From assembly GCA_965224595.1 (NCBI GenBank), contig OZ245058.1:2480001-2544000 (forward strand): 64,000 nt of DNA, in the 5' to 3' direction. Under the pieces are notes generated by a model that saw only the letters and a program-made list of their open reading frames with translations, was not told where the DNA came from and did not search any database. The stretch is from Aliivibrio_A sp016764915. GTDB lineage: Bacteria; Pseudomonadota; Gammaproteobacteria; Enterobacterales; Vibrionaceae. A program made the position numbers and the translations under genes. Shown piece after piece: positions 15,353 through 24,568 of this stretch. The stretch's first letter is position 1. Every line of letters begins with the position of its first letter.

Positions 15353-15500
15353 TATTCACTCCTAGTACTTTTATAAGAAGGACCACAACAGAGCCCGATG
15401 AGGATACGTTGTGGTCAAAAACTACTTCTTTTGCACGCAAAAGGTAGGCCGAGGAATATACTCGGCCTAACTTTCAATTTCAAGTAAAAAATTCTGCTAA
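15353..15500 (-). promoter_or_regulatory. alpha operon leader with hairpins (probable S4 control site)
   Basis: Between rpmJ and rpsM the minus strand can form three hairpins: TAGGCCGAG/CTCGGCCTA (15445-15469), CTTTTGC/GCAAAAG (15428-15443) and a 9-bp GACCACAAC/GTTGTGGTC stem (15381-15416) just before the rpsM ribosome site. In E. coli this position holds the pseudoknot through which S4 represses the operon. The stems are seen; S4 binding is inferred from position. Confidence 0.6.
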
Positions 15501-15614
15501 TTAACCTTGACGCTGTTTATGCTTAGGTTCAATGCAAATTACACGCACAACACCGTTGCGCTTAATAACTTTACAGTTGCGGCAGATTTTTTTAACGGAA
15601 GCACGAACTTTCAT
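15501..15614 (-). CDS. rpmJ: 50S ribosomal protein L36
   Basis: This small gene sits between rpsM and secY. The 37-residue product begins MKVRASVKKICRNC and ends PKHKQRQG, the full family length. Cys11, Cys14, Cys27 and His32 form the zinc-binding set of the zinc-dependent (C+) type. It closes the spc operon, 26 bp after secY, the standard place. Under zinc limitation many bacteria switch to a zinc-free paralogue, which is not in this window. Confidence 0.98.
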   Translation of the reverse strand: MKVRASVKKICRNCKVIKRNGVVRVICIEPKHKQRQG

Positions 15615-15640
15615 TGCTAAACTCCGTAAATGGAAACTAA

Positions 15641-16969
15641 TTAACGACTTGCGCCGCCTTTCAGATTCGCTTTTTTCAACACAGACTCATACTGCTGAGA
15701 CATCAAATGAGTCTGCACTTGAGCCATAAAGTCCATAATAACAACTACTACGATTAGTAGTGATGTACCGCCAAAATAGAAGCGTACATTCCAAGCTATC
15801 ATCATGAATTCAGGTATTAGACAGATAAAGGTAATATACATAGCACCCGCAAGGGTAAGCCTAGTCATCACTTTATCTATATATTTCGCTGTCTGTTCAC
15901 CTGGGCGGATTCCGGGTACGAAGGCACCTGACTTCTTCAAATTATCTGCTGTTTCGCGAGGGTTAAACACCAACGCTGTATAGAAGAAACAGAAGAAGAT
16001 AATTGCTGCTGCATAAAGCATAACATACAGAGGCTGACCAGGACTTAATGCCAGTGAAATATCACTTAGCCATCCTAGGGACTCATTTTGACCAAACCAC
16101 TGAGCCAGTGTGCCTGGAAAAAGTATGATACTAGATGCAAAAATCGCAGGTATTACACCAGCCATATTAATTTTCAATGGTAGATGCGTACTTTGAGCTG
16201 CAAAAACCTTACGGCCTTGCTGTCTTTTTGCATAGTTAACGACAATACGACGTTGTCCACGCTCCATAAACACTACAAAGTAAATAACTGCGAAAGATAA
16301 AACTGCAATTAGTAGTAGAAGAAGTACATGCAATTCACCTTGACGTGCTTGCTCGATCGTCTGTCCAATTGCTGGTGGTAACCCTGCAACAATACCAGTA
16401 AAGATAATCAAAGATATACCATTACCAATACCGCGCTCTGTAATTTGCTCACCTAACCACATTAAAAACATGGTACCAGTAACCAAACTTACCGTTGCAA
16501 CAAGGTAGAAAGTGAAATCTGGATTAGCAACTAATCCAGGAATCATATTCGGTAAACCTGTCGCAATACCAATTGCTTGGAAGGTTGCCAACACTAACGT
16601 GCCGTAGCGAGTGTACTGACTGATTTTACGTCGGCCAGATTCACCCTCTTTCTTCAACTCAGCTAATGCTGGATGAACAACAGTTAGCAACTGGATAACA
16701 ATGGACGCAGAAATATACGGCATTATACCCAGTGCTAATATTGAAGCACGAGAGAGAGCACCACCAGAGAACATGTTAAACAGTTCTATAATGGTACCTT
16801 TCTGTTGTTGGAACAGATCTGCAAGTACAGCAGCATCAATACCAGGAATCGGCACAAAAGAGCCAGCTCGGAATACTAGTAATGCACCTACCACGAATAA
16901 TAGACGCGATTTTAGTTCGGCTAAGCCGCCCTGTGCACTACGAAAATCTTGTCCTGGTTTTTTAGCCAT
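15641..16969 (-). CDS. secY: preprotein translocase subunit SecY
   Basis: SecY is the channel-forming inner membrane subunit of the SecYEG translocon. The 442-residue product has the expected ten hydrophobic segments, begins MAKKPGQDFRSAQGGLAELK, and contains the plug-region GGALSRASILALGIMPYISAS and the cytosolic loop KRQQGRKVF. It lies between rplO and rpmJ in the spc operon, the usual coupling of secretion to ribosome synthesis. Confidence 0.99.
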   Translation of the reverse strand: MAKKPGQDFRSAQGGLAELKSRLLFVVGALLVFRAGSFVPIPGIDAAVLADLFQQQKGTIIELFNMFSGGALSRASILALGIMPYISASIVIQLLTVVHPALAELKKEGESGRRKISQYTRYGTLVLATFQAIGIATGLPNMIPGLVANPDFTFYLVATVSLVTGTMFLMWLGEQITERGIGNGISLIIFTGIVAGLPPAIGQTIEQARQGELHVLLLLLIAVLSFAVIYFVVFMERGQRRIVVNYAKRQQGRKVFAAQSTHLPLKINMAGVIPAIFASSIILFPGTLAQWFGQNESLGWLSDISLALSPGQPLYVMLYAAAIIFFCFFYTALVFNPRETADNLKKSGAFVPGIRPGEQTAKYIDKVMTRLTLAGAMYITFICLIPEFMMIAWNVRFYFGGTSLLIVVVVIMDFMAQVQTHLMSQQYESVLKKANLKGGASR

Positions 16970-16989
16970 TGTACCTCATCCTCAAGGAA

Positions 16990-17424
16990 TTAAGCCTCGA
17001 TTTTACCACCTGCAGCTTCAATCGCAGCAATAGCACCTTTCGTTACACGCAAACCTTTAACAGTTACTGCTGTAGCAATGTCACCAGAAAGAACGATTTT
17101 TACGAACTCAATGTTTTTAGTAACAAGGTTAGCAGCTTTAAGACTGTTAAGATCTACAACGTCACCTTCGACTTTAGCTAACTCACTAAGACGAATTTCA
17201 GCTGTTACTAGACTCTTGCGAGAAGTAAAACCGAATTTTGGTAGACGCTGTTTCAAAGGCATTTGACCGCCTTCGAAACCTGGACGAACAGAACCGCCAG
17301 AGCGAGATTTTTGGCCTTTGTGACCACGGCCACCAGTTTTACCTAGGCCAGAACCGATACCACGACCTACACGCTTCTTAGAAGGTTTAGAGCCTGCTGC
17401 CGGTGATAGAGTATTCAAACGCAT
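16990..17424 (-). CDS. rplO: 50S ribosomal protein L15
   Basis: L15 is an assembly and structural protein of the large subunit. The 144-residue product has the glycine- and lysine-rich N-terminal arm (GRGIGSGLGKTGGRGHKGQ) that threads into 23S rRNA, followed by a globular C-terminal domain. It lies 20 bp before secY and 5 bp after rpmD. Confidence 0.99.
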   Translation of the reverse strand: MRLNTLSPAAGSKPSKKRVGRGIGSGLGKTGGRGHKGQKSRSGGSVRPGFEGGQMPLKQRLPKFGFTSRKSLVTAEIRLSELAKVEGDVVDLNSLKAANLVTKNIEFVKIVLSGDIATAVTVKGLRVTKGAIAAIEAAGGKIEA

Positions 17425-17429
17425 TGTGA

Positions 17430-17609
17430 TTACTCCTCAACTTTAACCATATAGTGAACTTTGTTGATCATGCCGCGTGTGCAAGCAGTATCTTCAACTT
17501 CAACTGTATGGTTGATTCGACGAAGGCCAAGACCTGTAAGACACAACTTGTGTCTAGGTAAACGACCGATTGAGCTTTTTAACTGAGTTACTTTGATAGT
17601 TTTAGCCAT
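17430..17609 (-). CDS. rpmD: 50S ribosomal protein L30
   Basis: The reading frame is small: 59 residues beginning MAKTIKVTQLKSSIGR and ending VHYMVKVEE. Length and the IGRLPRHKLCLTGLGLRR segment match bacterial L30. It fits exactly between rpsE and rplO with 5-bp gaps on both sides, as in the standard spc operon. Confidence 0.97.
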   Translation of the reverse strand: MAKTIKVTQLKSSIGRLPRHKLCLTGLGLRRINHTVEVEDTACTRGMINKVHYMVKVEE

Positions 17610-17614
17610 GGTAC

Positions 17615-18115
17615 TTACTCCGAAATAGATTCAACAGTTAGACCACGCTTAGCAGCTACCATCTCAGGTGACTTCATACCACTAAGTCCAAGAATAGTTG
17701 CGCGAACAACGTTTATTGGGTTAGTAGAGCCATAAGCTTTTGCTAGAACGTTGCGGACACCCACAACCTCTAGTACCGCACGCATCGCACCACCGGCAAT
17801 GATACCAGTACCTTCAGACGCTGGCTGCATATACACTTTTGAACCAGTGTGGCGGCCTTTTACTGCGTGGTGAAGAGTACCGTCGTTCAATGCAATGTTA
17901 AACATGTTGCGACGTGCTTTTTCCATTGATTTTTGAATCGCTGCAGGTACTTCACGGGCTTTACCGTATCCGAAACCTACACGACCATTACCGTCACCAA
18001 CTACTGTTAGTGCAGTAAAGCTAAAGATTCGACCACCTTTAACCGTTTTAGAAACACGGTTTACAGCGATCAATTTTTCATTTAAATCTGAAGCTTGTTG
18101 TTGTTCTCTTGCCAT
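17615..18115 (-). CDS. rpsE: 30S ribosomal protein S5
   Basis: S5 takes part in translational accuracy and mRNA unwinding at the entry tunnel. The 166-residue product has the double-stranded RNA-binding-like N-terminal domain (NRVSKTVKGGRIFSFTALTV, GFGYGKAREVPAAI) and the C-terminal domain with the ribosomal S5-type fold (GSTNPINVVRATILGL). It lies 14 bp after rplR. Confidence 0.99.
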   Translation of the reverse strand: MAREQQQASDLNEKLIAVNRVSKTVKGGRIFSFTALTVVGDGNGRVGFGYGKAREVPAAIQKSMEKARRNMFNIALNDGTLHHAVKGRHTGSKVYMQPASEGTGIIAGGAMRAVLEVVGVRNVLAKAYGSTNPINVVRATILGLSGMKSPEMVAAKRGLTVESISE

Positions 18116-18129
18116 CTTCCAACCCTACC

Positions 18130-18483
18130 TTAGAATTTCAGACCAGCTTCACGGGCACTATCGGCCAATGCAGCTACTCGTCCGTGGTATTGGAAACCAG
18201 AACGATCGAAAGCAACATTTGTAATGCCTTTTTCGATAGCACGTTCAGCGATTGCTTTACCAACTGCTGTAGCGGCTTCAACGTTACCGGTATATTTCAA
18301 TTGCTCACGGATCGCCTTCTCTAAAGTAGAAGCAGAAGCGATGACCTCAGAGCCATTTGAAGCGATTACCTGCGCGTACGTATGACGCGGGGTACGGTGT
18401 ATTACTAGGCGCGTAGCGCCCAGCTCGGCAATCTTACGGCGTGCACGTGTAGCACGACGGATGCGAGATGATTTCTTATCCAT
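18130..18483 (-). CDS. rplR: 50S ribosomal protein L18
   Basis: L18 binds 5S rRNA with L5 in the central protuberance. The 117-residue product starts MDKKSSRIRRATRARRK, a basic 5S-binding arm, and ends DSAREAGLKF as in the family. Spacing is 9 bp after rplF. Confidence 0.99.
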   Translation of the reverse strand: MDKKSSRIRRATRARRKIAELGATRLVIHRTPRHTYAQVIASNGSEVIASASTLEKAIREQLKYTGNVEAATAVGKAIAERAIEKGITNVAFDRSGFQYHGRVAALADSAREAGLKF

Positions 18484-18492
18484 AGTGTTACC

Positions 18493-19026
18493 TTACTTCT
18501 TCTTAGCTTCTTTAGTACGCACGATTTCATCGGCGTAACGAACACCTTTGCCTTTATAAGGCTCAGGTTCACGATAAGAACGAATGTCAGCCGCAACTTG
18601 ACCTACAACTTGTTTATCACAAGCAGTAATAATGATCTCAGTTTGACTTGGACATTCAGCTTTAACACCTTCAGGTAGAGCGTGCTCTACTGGGTGCGAG
18701 AAGCCCAACGTTAAAGCGACTGTATTGCCTTTTATAGCAGCACGGTAACCAACGCCTTTTAGGGTAAGCTTTTTAGTAAAGCCTTCAGTAACACCAATAA
18801 CCATGTTATTCACAAGTGCACGTGCAGTTCCTGCCTGAGCGCTAGCTCGTGGCTTACTGTCGTTCCATGCGAAAACAATAGTGTTATCTTCTTGGGAAAG
18901 AGCAACATCTGCGTGGATTACACGAGATAGTTCACCTTTACCACCCTTAATAGTTATTTCCTGACCGTTTAACTTCAACTCTACGCCAGCAGGAAGAACA
19001 ACAGGTGCTTTTGCAACACGAGACAT
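18493..19026 (-). CDS. rplF: 50S ribosomal protein L6
   Basis: L6 lies near the GTPase centre of the large subunit. The 177-residue product has two related beta-alpha domains and the C-terminal signature PEPYKGKGVRYADEIVRTKE. It starts MSRVAKAPVVLPAGVE. It is 10 bp after rpsH. Confidence 0.99.
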   Translation of the reverse strand: MSRVAKAPVVLPAGVELKLNGQEITIKGGKGELSRVIHADVALSQEDNTIVFAWNDSKPRASAQAGTARALVNNMVIGVTEGFTKKLTLKGVGYRAAIKGNTVALTLGFSHPVEHALPEGVKAECPSQTEIIITACDKQVVGQVAADIRSYREPEPYKGKGVRYADEIVRTKEAKKK

Positions 19027-19036
19027 ATTCTACTCC

Positions 19037-19429
19037 TTATGCTACGTAACAGATGATTTCACCACCAAGACCTGCCTTGCGAGCAGCACGGTCTGACATC
19101 AGACCCTTGGAAGTAGAAACGATTGCAACCCCAAGGCCGCCCATCACAGTTGGAAGCTCGTCTTTTTTCTTATAGACGCGCAAACTTGGACGAGAGACTC
19201 GTTGGATTTGCTCGATAACCGGATTAGCTTGAAAATACTTAAGAGTAATTTCTAGCTCAGGTTTTACTCCGCTTTCAACAGCGAAGTCAGCGATGTAACC
19301 TTCAGACTTAAGCAAAGCGGCAATAGCAACTTTTAGCTTGGATGAAGGCATTTTTACAGCAACTTTATGTGCTGATTGACCGTTGCGAACGCGGGTCAGC
19401 ATATCCGAAATCGGATCTTGCATGCTCAT
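19037..19429 (-). CDS. rpsH: 30S ribosomal protein S8
   Basis: S8 is a primary 16S rRNA binder and, in E. coli, the translational repressor of the spc operon, acting at the start of rplE. The 130-residue product begins MSMQDPISDMLTRVRNG and ends with the conserved LGGEIICYVA. It lies 29 bp after rpsN. Confidence 0.99.
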   Translation of the reverse strand: MSMQDPISDMLTRVRNGQSAHKVAVKMPSSKLKVAIAALLKSEGYIADFAVESGVKPELEITLKYFQANPVIEQIQRVSRPSLRVYKKKDELPTVMGGLGVAIVSTSKGLMSDRAARKAGLGGEIICYVA

Positions 19430-19458
19430 AGAATTTCTCCAATGATTAAAGTGGCATA

Positions 19459-19764
19459 TTACCAGCTAGCTTTACGAAGTCCCGGAATCTCGCCTTTCAT
19501 GCAAGCTTCACGGACCTTAATGCGGCTTAAACCGAATTTACGTAGGTAACCGTGTGGACGACCAGTTTGGTTACAACGATTACGCTGACGAGATGCACTT
19601 GAATCACGTGGAAGCGTTTGCAGTTTTAACACTGCGTCCCAACGCTCTTCTTCAGATGCTTTTACATCGCTTATTAATGCTTTTAGTGCAGAACGCTTTT
19701 CAGCGAACTTTGCTACTAGCTTTGCACGCTTCGTTTCACGTGCTTTCATAGATTGTTTAGCCAT
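19459..19764 (-). CDS. rpsN: 30S ribosomal protein S14
   Basis: S14 lies in the small-subunit head. The product has 101 residues and ends KGEIPGLRKASW. It is the long zinc-free type: only isolated cysteines are present, without the CxxC pairs of short zinc-binding S14 proteins. It lies 17 bp after rplE. Confidence 0.99.
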   Translation of the reverse strand: MAKQSMKARETKRAKLVAKFAEKRSALKALISDVKASEEERWDAVLKLQTLPRDSSASRQRNRCNQTGRPHGYLRKFGLSRIKVREACMKGEIPGLRKASW

Positions 19765-19781
19765 AACAGTAACCCTTCACC

Positions 19782-20321
19782 TTACTTACGGAATGGGAAG
19801 TTAAAGGCAGCTAGCAGAGCATGGCCTTCTTCATCAGTTTTTGCAGAAGTCGTGATAGTAATATCAAGACCGCGCACACGATCTACTTTATCGTAGTCGA
19901 TTTCTGGGAAGATGATTTGCTCGCGAACGCCCATGCTGTAGTTACCGCGTCCGTCAAATGACTTAGCGCTAACACCACGGAAATCACGTACACGTGGAAG
20001 AGAAATTGAAATCAAACGTTCCAAAAACTCCCACATACGTTCGCCACGCAGGGTTACTTTACAACCGATTGGGTAGCCTTCACGAATCTTGAAACCAGCA
20101 ACTGATTTACGTGCTTTAGTGATCAAAGGCTTTTGGCCAGAGATCAGCGCCATATCAGCTGATGCATTTTCAAGAAGTTTCTTATCGTTGATTGCTTCAC
20201 CAACACCCATATTTAGGGTAATTTTTTCAACCCTAGGGACTTGCATGACGCTTGAGTAGCTAAACTGTTTGGCCAGTTCAGCGACTACAGACGACTTGTA
20301 GTAATCATGCAGTTTCGCCAT
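19782..20321 (-). CDS. rplE: 50S ribosomal protein L5
   Basis: L5 binds 5S rRNA and touches P-site tRNA. The 179-residue product starts MAKLHDYYKSSVVAELAKQF and contains the conserved KITLNMGVGEAINDKKLLENA. Its start region is where S8 represses spc translation in E. coli; the same gene order suggests the same control here. Confidence 0.99.
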   Translation of the reverse strand: MAKLHDYYKSSVVAELAKQFSYSSVMQVPRVEKITLNMGVGEAINDKKLLENASADMALISGQKPLITKARKSVAGFKIREGYPIGCKVTLRGERMWEFLERLISISLPRVRDFRGVSAKSFDGRGNYSMGVREQIIFPEIDYDKVDRVRGLDITITTSAKTDEEGHALLAAFNFPFRK

Positions 20322-20335
20322 AGTAGAACTCCAAA

Positions 20336-20650
20336 TTACTTAATTGTTTCACCGTTTGACTTGAAGAAACGAACTTTCTTCTCATCTTCGAAACGGAAAC
20401 CTACACGGTCTGCTTTACCAGTAGTTTCATTGAATAGAGCAATATTTGAAGCATCAATTGCCGCTTCTTGCTCAACGATACCACCTTGCTGACCTAAAGC
20501 CGGTACAGGCTTTTGGTGTTTTTTAACAAGGTTAATACCTTCAACGATAACTTTACCAGTTGCTAGAACCTCTGTTACCTTACCGCGCTTACCTTTATCT
20601 TTTCCAGTAAGTACGATTACTTCGTCATTACGACGGATTTTTGCTGCCAT
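20336..20650 (-). CDS. rplX: 50S ribosomal protein L24
   Basis: L24 initiates assembly of the large subunit at the tunnel exit. The 104-residue product has an N-terminal KOW motif (RNDEVIVLTGKDKGKRGKV, about 6-24) and the following KHQKP segment. It lies 12 bp after rplN. Confidence 0.99.
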   Translation of the reverse strand: MAAKIRRNDEVIVLTGKDKGKRGKVTEVLATGKVIVEGINLVKKHQKPVPALGQQGGIVEQEAAIDASNIALFNETTGKADRVGFRFEDEKKVRFFKSNGETIK

Positions 20651-20662
20651 TTTTGTCGCTCC

Positions 20663-21034
20663 TTACAGAACTTCAGGTGCAAGTGAAACAATCTTCATGA
20701 ATTTCGCATTGCGAAGTTCACGAGTCACAGGACCAAAGATACGTGTGCCGACTGGTTGCTCAGTAGTGTCATTCAACAATACACAAGCATTTCGGTCGAA
20801 GCGAATGACAGAACCGTCTGGACGACGAACGCCTTTACGAGTGCGCACGACCACCGCTTTCAGAACGTCACCTTTCTTAACTTTACCGCGAGGAATTGCT
20901 TCCTTAACAGTAACTTTAATGACGTCTCCGATATGTGCATAACGGCGATGTGAACCACCCAGGACCTTAATACACATTACTCTACGAGCACCGGAGTTAT
21001 CCGCAGCCTCGAGTGTACTTTGCATTTGGATCAT
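20663..21034 (-). CDS. rplN: 50S ribosomal protein L14
   Basis: L14 forms an inter-subunit bridge with 16S rRNA. The product has 123 residues, beginning MIQMQSTLEAADNSGARR and ending KIVSLAPEVL. It is the first gene of the spc operon, separated from rpsQ by 163 bp holding a terminator and extra hairpins. Confidence 0.99.
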   Translation of the reverse strand: MIQMQSTLEAADNSGARRVMCIKVLGGSHRRYAHIGDVIKVTVKEAIPRGKVKKGDVLKAVVVRTRKGVRRPDGSVIRFDRNACVLLNDTTEQPVGTRIFGPVTRELRNAKFMKIVSLAPEVL

Positions 21035-21141
21035 GTTAGTGCTCCGCTAATTTATATAATCTAGACCCATCACGGGTCGGGCTGCCCTTATCAAAAGGGC
21101 TGCGAATTGTACCACCCTTTTTTAAAGAAGGGTAGTCAAAA
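21035..21141 (-). other. spc operon leader region with small hairpins
   Basis: Three hairpins are visible on either strand: GACCC/GGGTC (21064-21078), GCCCTT/AAGGGC (21084-21100) and an ACCACCCTT/AAGGGTAGT stem with a mismatch (21111-21135). I could not pick out a convincing promoter, so spc may be partly read through from the S10 operon. Confidence 0.45.
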
Positions 21142-21175
21142 ATAAACGGCCTCAAAATTAATTTGAGACCGTTTA
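21142..21175 (-). terminator. terminator of the S10 operon
   Basis: A long imperfect stem (ATAAACGGCCTCAAA against TTTGAGACCGTTTAT, one mismatch) lies 22 bp after the rpsQ stop. The minus strand continues with ATTTTTG after the stem. Confidence 0.75.
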
Positions 21176-21197
21176 TATGTGTCATAAAATCAGCAAA

Positions 21198-21452
21198 TTA
21201 AGATTTTGCTTTTTTTATAACTCGTACCAACGTCCAAGATTTAGTCTTAGACAATGGACGACATTCACGAATCTCAACAGCATCGCCTAGGCCACACTCA
21301 TTGCTTTCGTCATGTGCATGTAGCTTAGTCGTACGTTTGATGTATTTTCCGTAGATCGGATGTTTCACCATACGTTCAATAGAAACAACGATAGATTTAT
21401 CCATCTTGTCACTAACTACACGACCTTGCATTGTACGAATTTTGTCGCTCAT
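21198..21452 (-). CDS. rpsQ: 30S ribosomal protein S17
   Basis: S17 is an OB-fold protein that binds 16S rRNA early in assembly. The 84-residue product begins MSDKIRTMQGRVVSDKMDKS and contains HDESNECGLGDAVEIRECRP. It is the last S10-operon gene and overlaps rpmC by one base (stop/start TAATG). Confidence 0.99.
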   Translation of the reverse strand: MSDKIRTMQGRVVSDKMDKSIVVSIERMVKHPIYGKYIKRTTKLHAHDESNECGLGDAVEIRECRPLSKTKSWTLVRVIKKAKS

Positions 21453-21643
21453 TATGCGTCAGCCTTCTCAGTCAATACAGTTTTAACACGTGCGATATCA
21501 TGGCGTACAGTTTTCAGAGTATGAGTCTGCTGTAGTTGACCAGTCGCAGTTTGCATACGCAAGCTGAACTGTTCACGTAGCAAATTCAAAAGCTCTTCAT
21601 TAAGCTCTGCAACGCTTTTTTCGCGTAGATCTTGTGCTTTCAT
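21452..21643 (-). CDS. rpmC: 50S ribosomal protein L29
   Basis: L29 is a two-helix protein at the tunnel exit, next to the L23 docking site. The 63-residue product starts MKAQDLREKSVAELNEELL and has the REQFSLRMQTATGQL segment. It overlaps rplP and rpsQ by one base each, so the three are translationally coupled. Confidence 0.99.
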   Translation of the reverse strand: MKAQDLREKSVAELNEELLNLLREQFSLRMQTATGQLQQTHTLKTVRHDIARVKTVLTEKADA

Positions 21644-22053
21644 TACATCACCTGCTTAGTTACAAAAGTAGTTTTTATAGGCAGTTTGCATGCCGCTAGG
21701 CGGAATGCTTCACGAGCCAACTCTTCAGGTACACCGTCCATTTCGTACAGAACCTTTCCAGGTTGGATTTGGGCTACCCAGTACTCAACGTTACCTTTAC
21801 CCTTACCCTGACGAACTTCTAGTGGTTTTTCTGTAATTGGCTTATCTGGAAAAACTCGAATCCAGATTTGGCCTTGACGCTTAACAGCACGTGTCATAGC
21901 GCGACGTGCGGCTTCGATCTGACGTGCAGTAAGACGGCCACGGCCAACAGCTTTAAGGCCGAATTCGCCGAAGCTCACTTCTTGACCTTTAGCCAGACCA
22001 CGGTTGCGACCTGTATGAACCTTACGGAACTTCGTGCGTTTAGGTTGTAGCAT
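21643..22053 (-). CDS. rplP: 50S ribosomal protein L16
   Basis: L16 lies near the A-site tRNA elbow. The 136-residue product begins MLQPKRTKFRKVHTGRNRG and contains RIWIRVFPDKPIT-like sequence (QIWIRVFPDKPITEKP). The Arg in the GKGKGNVEYW region is where YcfD-type hydroxylation occurs nearby in E. coli. It is 11 bp after rpsC. Confidence 0.99.
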   Translation of the reverse strand: MLQPKRTKFRKVHTGRNRGLAKGQEVSFGEFGLKAVGRGRLTARQIEAARRAMTRAVKRQGQIWIRVFPDKPITEKPLEVRQGKGKGNVEYWVAQIQPGKVLYEMDGVPEELAREAFRLAACKLPIKTTFVTKQVM

Positions 22054-22064
22054 CAGTCTGCTCC

Positions 22065-22763
22065 TTACTTACGGCTTCTACGCTGCTTCTTAGGCTTGTC
22101 AGCCTTTGGCTCTACTGCATTTGCAGCCGGCATTCCACCTAGAACTTCACCTTTGAAGATCCAGACTTTAACGCCGATCACACCATACTGGGTGTGAGCC
22201 GAAGAAGTTGCGTAATCAATGTCAGCACGTAGAGTATGTAGAGGCACACGACCTTCACGATACCACTCAGAACGTGCAATTTCAGCACCGCCTAGACGGC
22301 CGCCAACTTGCACTTTGATGCCTTTAGCGCCAAGACGCATCGCATTTTGTACCGCACGCTTCATAGCACGACGGAACATAACACGGCGTTCTAACTGAGA
22401 CGAAATACTGTCTGCTACTAGTTGACCATCTAATTCAGGCTTACGTACTTCGGAGATATTAATCTGCGCCGGTACACCTGCAATTTTAGCAACGCCTGCG
22501 CGTAGCTTTTCTACATCTTCGCCTTTCTTACCGATAACAACACCAGGGCGAGCAGTGTGAATAGTCACACGGATACTTTTCGCTGGACGCTCGATAACAA
22601 TGCGTGATAGGGATGCTTTTTTCAGCTCTTTAGTTAAGAACTGACGTACCTTGAAGTCGCCGTCTAGGTTGTCAGCGAACTCTTGGCTGTTAGCAAACCA
22701 AGTGGCATTCCAAGGCTTAACGATGCCAAGACGAATACCATTAGGATGTACTTTCTGACCCAT
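22065..22763 (-). CDS. rpsC: 30S ribosomal protein S3
   Basis: S3 lies at the mRNA entry site and contributes to helicase activity. The 232-residue product begins MGQKVHPNGIRLGIVKPWN, has a KH domain (about 39-107, VVIGKKGEDVEKLR) and a C-terminal S3 domain, and ends in a basic tail (KPKKQRRSRK). It is 19 bp after rplV. Confidence 0.99.
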   Translation of the reverse strand: MGQKVHPNGIRLGIVKPWNATWFANSQEFADNLDGDFKVRQFLTKELKKASLSRIVIERPAKSIRVTIHTARPGVVIGKKGEDVEKLRAGVAKIAGVPAQINISEVRKPELDGQLVADSISSQLERRVMFRRAMKRAVQNAMRLGAKGIKVQVGGRLGGAEIARSEWYREGRVPLHTLRADIDYATSSAHTQYGVIGVKVWIFKGEVLGGMPAANAVEPKADKPKKQRRSRK

Positions 22764-22782
22764 TTGCTTACTCTCCTAGTCT

Positions 22783-23115
22783 TTAACGATCAGCTACAAC
22801 AATACTGATGTGGCTTGAACGCTTCAAGATGCGATCTGCACGACCCTTCGCACGAGGCATAATACGCTTCATGGTAGGACCTTCGTCTACGAAGATTTTC
22901 GCGATATTGAGATCGTCAATATCGGCACCTTCGTTGTGTTCTGCGTTAGCAATAGCTGACTCAAGAACTTTTTTAATCAATTCAGCCGCTTTTTTGTTGC
23001 TGAAAGTTAAAAGTTCAAGAGCCGAGTCTACTGATTTTCCACGGATTTGGTCTGCAACTAAGCGGGCCTTCTGTGGAGAAATATGGGCAAAACGATGTTT
23101 AGCAATAGCTTCCAT
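22783..23115 (-). CDS. rplV: 50S ribosomal protein L22
   Basis: L22 lines the peptide exit tunnel with a long beta hairpin; changes in its loop give macrolide resistance in other bacteria. The 110-residue product begins MEAIAKHRFAHISPQKARLV and carries the hairpin GPTMKRIMPRAKGRADRI. It lies 10 bp after rpsS. Confidence 0.99.
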   Translation of the reverse strand: MEAIAKHRFAHISPQKARLVADQIRGKSVDSALELLTFSNKKAAELIKKVLESAIANAEHNEGADIDDLNIAKIFVDEGPTMKRIMPRAKGRADRILKRSSHISIVVADR

Positions 23116-23125
23116 ATCTTACCCC

Positions 23126-23404
23126 TTAACGCTTTTTGGCTTTCTTATCAGCAGCATGGCCGCGATAAGTACGAGTTGGTGCGAATTCGCCCAGCTTGTG
23201 ACCGATCATATCTTCGGTAACAAAAACTGGAACGTGCTGACGACCATTATGGACAGCGATGGTCAAACCGAGCATTGTAGGAATGATCATTGAACGACGG
23301 GACCAAGTCTTAATAGGCTTTTTGTCTCCGCTTTCCACCGCTTTCTCTACCTTCTTCAGCAAGTGCAGGTCAATAAATGGACCTTTCTTGAGAGAACGTG
23401 GCAT
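23126..23404 (-). CDS. rpsS: 30S ribosomal protein S19
   Basis: S19 forms a complex with S13 in the small-subunit head. The product has 92 residues: MPRSLKKGPFIDLHLLKKV at the start and RTYRGHAADKKAKKR at the end, with the conserved GHKLGEFAPTR. It is 19 bp after rplB. Confidence 0.99.
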   Translation of the reverse strand: MPRSLKKGPFIDLHLLKKVEKAVESGDKKPIKTWSRRSMIIPTMLGLTIAVHNGRQHVPVFVTEDMIGHKLGEFAPTRTYRGHAADKKAKKR

Positions 23405-23423
23405 GGCGTAATCCTCTTATAGA

Positions 23424-24248
<825 letters not shown>

Positions 24249-24265
24249 GTTTAACTACTCCTGTC

Positions 24266-24568
24266 TTACTCAGCGCCGCCAACGAAGTCGATGTCTTGAC
24301 CTTCTTTCAAGATAACATATGCTTTTTTGACATCGTTACGACGTCCCATACGCATACCTTGACGTTTGGTTTTACCCTTAGTGATAAGAGTATTTACAGA
24401 CTTAACTTCAACCTCAAACAACTTTTCTACAGCTGCTTTGATCTCTTTCTTAGTTGCAGTGATTGCTACTTTAAAAACAATTGTATTGTTCTTTTCAGCA
24501 GCCATCGTTGCCTTTTCAGAGATATGCGGGCCACGTAGTACTTTTAGTAGACGCTCTTCACTGATCAT
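24266..24568 (-). CDS. rplW: 50S ribosomal protein L23
   Basis: L23 is the docking site for trigger factor and signal recognition particle at the tunnel exit. The product has 100 residues, with HISEKATMAAEKNNTIVFKV and the internal loop KTKRQGMRMGRRNDVKKAYV. Its start overlaps the rplD stop by 4 bp. Confidence 0.99.
   Translation of the reverse strand: MISEERLLKVLRGPHISEKATMAAEKNNTIVFKVAITATKKEIKAAVEKLFEVEVKSVNTLITKGKTKRQGMRMGRRNDVKKAYVILKEGQDIDFVGGAE

Noticed and set aside
22808..23293. 161-residue plus-strand frame over rplV and rpsS
   Set aside because: It is antisense to two certain ribosomal protein genes and has no family resemblance; AT-poor antisense frames of conserved genes often stay open.
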